A DNA stretch of 64,000 nucleotides from Candidatus Thalassospirochaeta sargassi (GTDB taxonomy: Bacteria; Spirochaetota; Spirochaetia; UBA9216). The stretch's first letter is position 1; each line of letters starts with the position of its first letter. Of this stretch, positions 62,516-64,000 are shown piece by piece. Both the position numbers and the translations under genes were made by a program. The notes under the pieces were generated by a model. It did not search any database and was not told where the DNA came from. It saw only the letters and a list, made by a program, of their open reading frames with translations. The stretch covers positions 124,001 to 188,000 of the forward strand of contig JAQQAL010000011.1 of NCBI GenBank assembly GCA_028532855.1, given 5' to 3'.

Positions 62516-63012
62516 ATGGTTGATACAAAAACGATTTTATCAAACCGTTTTATAAAACTCGAAAGACATATTGCGGCATTAAAGGATTATTATCATTTAA
62601 TAAAGAATAAAGAAGATATAAAAAATATCTATAATCCTGATGTTTATAACAATCTAAGTACAGAGGAAAAAGCAGTTTTAGATGCATACCTGAAAAGATT
62701 TTTTCAGTTCAGGAATATCTTGGAGCAAAAATATTCCCGATTATTGCAGATTTAATCGGAACCAAATCGTCTAAAATGGCTGATATTCTTCTTCAATTAG
62801 AGAAAGAAGAGATTATTGATAGTTTTGAATCCTGGATAGAGTTGAGGGAACTTCGTAATGCACTTGAGCATGATTACCCTGAAGAACTTGAACAGGCTTT
62901 GAATGATTTAAAAAGCTGTGTCGACAGTTTTATAATTTTAGAGAACACTTATAAAAAGTCGCTTGCCATAACAAAGAGGTTTTTCAAGGATTTCAACTAT
63001 GAGATTAAATAA
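62516..63012 (+). pseudogene. HepT-like HEPN-domain gene interrupted by a frameshift
   Basis: Two overlapping-in-sense frames make one protein of about 165 residues. The first (62516-62755) gives 79 residues ending abruptly at ILEQKYSRLLQI. One frame over, the sequence continues as EYLGAKIFPIIADLIG and then the HEPN core SWIELRELRNALEHDYPEE. RNALEH is the R-x4-H motif of HEPN ribonucleases. Loss of one base near 62715 explains the break. It could be a true mutation, a sequencing error or programmed. It overlaps the MNT gene by 14 bases. In known HepT/MntA pairs the HEPN protein is the toxin. Confidence 0.7.
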
Positions 63013-63295
63013 TACGCTTAGAAAAGAAATTATCTCCTCAGCAAAAGACTCTTTTGGTGATGTTTCTGTTTATCTATTCGGCAGTAGAACGGATGACACA
63101 AAAAAAGGCGGCGATATTGATCTTGCGATAATGTTATCTGAAGAAAAGGCTGTTTTTAGACAAAAGAAAATTAAGTTTTTGACGGCCATGATGAGACGAG
63201 GATTCGATTATCCTTTTGATATTGTCCAATACAATTCGGAAACCACTCCCTTGCTAAGAAAGGAAATTGACAGGTCGGGAATTCTGTTGAAATAG
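62999..63295 (+). CDS. Minimal nucleotidyltransferase (MntA-like antitoxin candidate)
   Basis: A 98-residue MNT protein with an intact active site: YLFGSRTDDTKKGGDIDLAI (G-S, then D-x-D). The family transfers AMP to its HEPN partner, silencing the toxin. The ATG lies 14 bases inside the HEPN gene and the stop lies 3 bases before the right copy of the direct repeat. If the HEPN gene is truly broken, this antitoxin would now be redundant. Confidence 0.85.
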   Translation: MRLNNTLRKEIISSAKDSFGDVSVYLFGSRTDDTKKGGDIDLAIMLSEEKAVFRQKKIKFLTAMMRRGFDYPFDIVQYNSETTPLLRKEIDRSGILLK

Positions 63296-63298
63296 CAG

Positions 63299-63368
63299 TA
63301 TATTCCGGACAAGACGGAAAAGAAAGACGGAGTCCTCTTCCTGCAGGATGTGTTTGTCTAAGCACAAT
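63299..63368 (+). repeat. 70-bp direct repeat, right copy (orphan 3' end of the regulator gene)
   Basis: 69 of 70 bases match 62426-62495. Here the sequence has no gene in front of it, so it is a remnant of the regulator's 3' end, placing the HEPN/MNT pair between two copies. Confidence 0.95.
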
Positions 63369-63433
63369 GTAATAATAACAAATAGGAGTAAATAACCATC
63401 ACATTTATGATAATGCAGCAGCTGTAGATAGCC

Positions 63434-63462
63434 TTTACCATTATTAATGTGAAGTTTAAAAT
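63434..63462 (+). promoter_or_regulatory. Predicted metF promoter, leaderless arrangement
   Basis: TTTACC, 17 bases, TAAAAT; the metF ATG begins 7 bases after the -10 and no ribosome site lies between. Confidence 0.55.
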
Positions 63463-63468
63463 GCATCC

Positions 63469-64000
63469 ATGAAACCTACAATCAGTTTTGAATTCTTTCC
63501 CCCTAAAACACAGAAGGGGGCTGATAACCTTATAGCCAGGATTAAGAACGACTTTATGCCGCTTAATCCTTCCTATGTCAGCATGACCTTCGGTGCAGGA
63601 GGCTCAACACAGAACCTTACCAAGGACACCATCCTTCGGATGAAGGCTGAAACTCCATTAAAAGTAGTAAGTCACCTTACCTGTGTCGGAATGGATAAAG
63701 ATCAGATAAAGACCCTGCTTGATGAGTACAATGAGCTGGGTATTCACGATATTCTGGCCCTGCGCGGTGATCCGCCCAATGGCGGTATTGATTTTACTCC
63801 TCCTGAAAATGGGTTTACCTATGCTGCGGAGCTGGTTTGTTTTATAAAGACAAACTACCCTCATATGAATGTAGGTGTGGCGGGTTTTCCCGAGGGCCAT
63901 CCGGCCACTCCGAACCGCCTTGTTGAGCTTGATAATCTTAAAAAGAAGGTGGACTGCGGGGCTGATTATATCTGTACCCAGTTGTTTTTTGATAACCGCG
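63469..64000 (+). CDS. metF: Methylenetetrahydrofolate reductase, N-terminal part
   Basis: The first 177 residues of MetF, cut by the window edge. Seen: ISFEFFPPKTQKGADNL, YVSMTFGAGGST, VVSHLTCVG, ILALRGDPP and VGVAGFPEGHP, followed by DYICTQLFFDNR, all hallmark segments of the FAD-dependent TIM barrel. It makes 5-methyl-THF for methionine synthesis, feeding MetK. The start lies 7 bases after TAAAAT with no Shine-Dalgarno sequence. Confidence 0.95.
   Translation, partial: MKPTISFEFFPPKTQKGADNLIARIKNDFMPLNPSYVSMTFGAGGSTQNLTKDTILRMKAETPLKVVSHLTCVGMDKDQIKTLLDEYNELGIHDILALRGDPPNGGIDFTPPENGFTYAAELVCFIKTNYPHMNVGVAGFPEGHPATPNRLVELDNLKKKVDCGADYICTQLFFDNR

Overview
The window looks like the origin region of a spirochaete-type chromosome, probably a free-living or saprophytic member of Spirochaetales; this is a judgement, as no 16S gene is present. 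It rests on signal-peptide and lipobox styles such as LFSSC and LLSSC, an abundant outer-membrane barrel protein, and the rpmH-rnpA-yidD-yidC-jag and dnaA-dnaN-recF-dciA blocks lying opposite gyrB-gyrA.

Layout. Bases 1-8931: the start of pepD, gpmI, a cation-efflux protein with a YkgJ Cys-cluster protein, deoD, feoAB, a DUF401 permease and an M15 peptidase lipoprotein. Bases 9046-11041: two copies of an overlapping pair of small lipoprotein genes. Bases 11140-20637: transporters (SLC12-like, MATE, APC-EIIA fusion), avtA, a fumarylacetoacetase-family enzyme and a YgiQ radical-SAM protein. Bases 20807-28858: a trehalase-like glycosidase, a DjlA-like protein, the major OMP, metK, ahcY and a WecA/MraY-like transferase. 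Bases 28963-36492: jag, yidC, yidD, rnpA, rpmH, dciA, recF, dnaN and dnaA, all leftward. Bases 34980-36760: the predicted oriC, with DnaA boxes on both sides of dnaA. Bases 36919-44730: gyrB, gyrA, two parS sites, add, nfu and parAB. Bases 44851-45606: tRNA-Ser(UGA), Ser(GCU), Arg(GCG), Ser(CGA), Ser(GGA) and the SRP RNA. Bases 45718-49324: dnaX-ybaB-recR and a QueG-like Fe-S protein. Bases 50356-55244: gatCAB-aspS. Bases 58004-61311: the sulfate-activation operon cysC-cysD-cysN. Bases 61300-63370: a small accessory island of MNT/HEPN toxin-antitoxin genes and remnants. The window ends in metF.

Left of dnaA most genes point left; right of gyrB most point right, as expected for two replichores leaving an origin at about 36.6 kb. 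ParAB, parS and oriC lie within about 8 kb of one another and form the replication-segregation centre. MetK, AhcY and the partial MetF belong to the activated-methyl cycle, though they are not adjacent.

Most notable for a second look: a parS site built into the gyrA terminator with a second one 20 bp further on; a recurring promoter arrangement that predicts leaderless mRNAs for at least six genes; an MNT/HEPN cassette flanked by a 70-bp direct repeat of the preceding gene's 3' end; an A-AAA-AAG slip site in dnaX; a CTG start for cysD; a decayed APS-kinase domain on CysN beside an intact CysC; a tRNA-Arg with a GCG anticodon; and the duplicated lipoprotein pair. I found no wholly unknown multi-gene system that I can defend.
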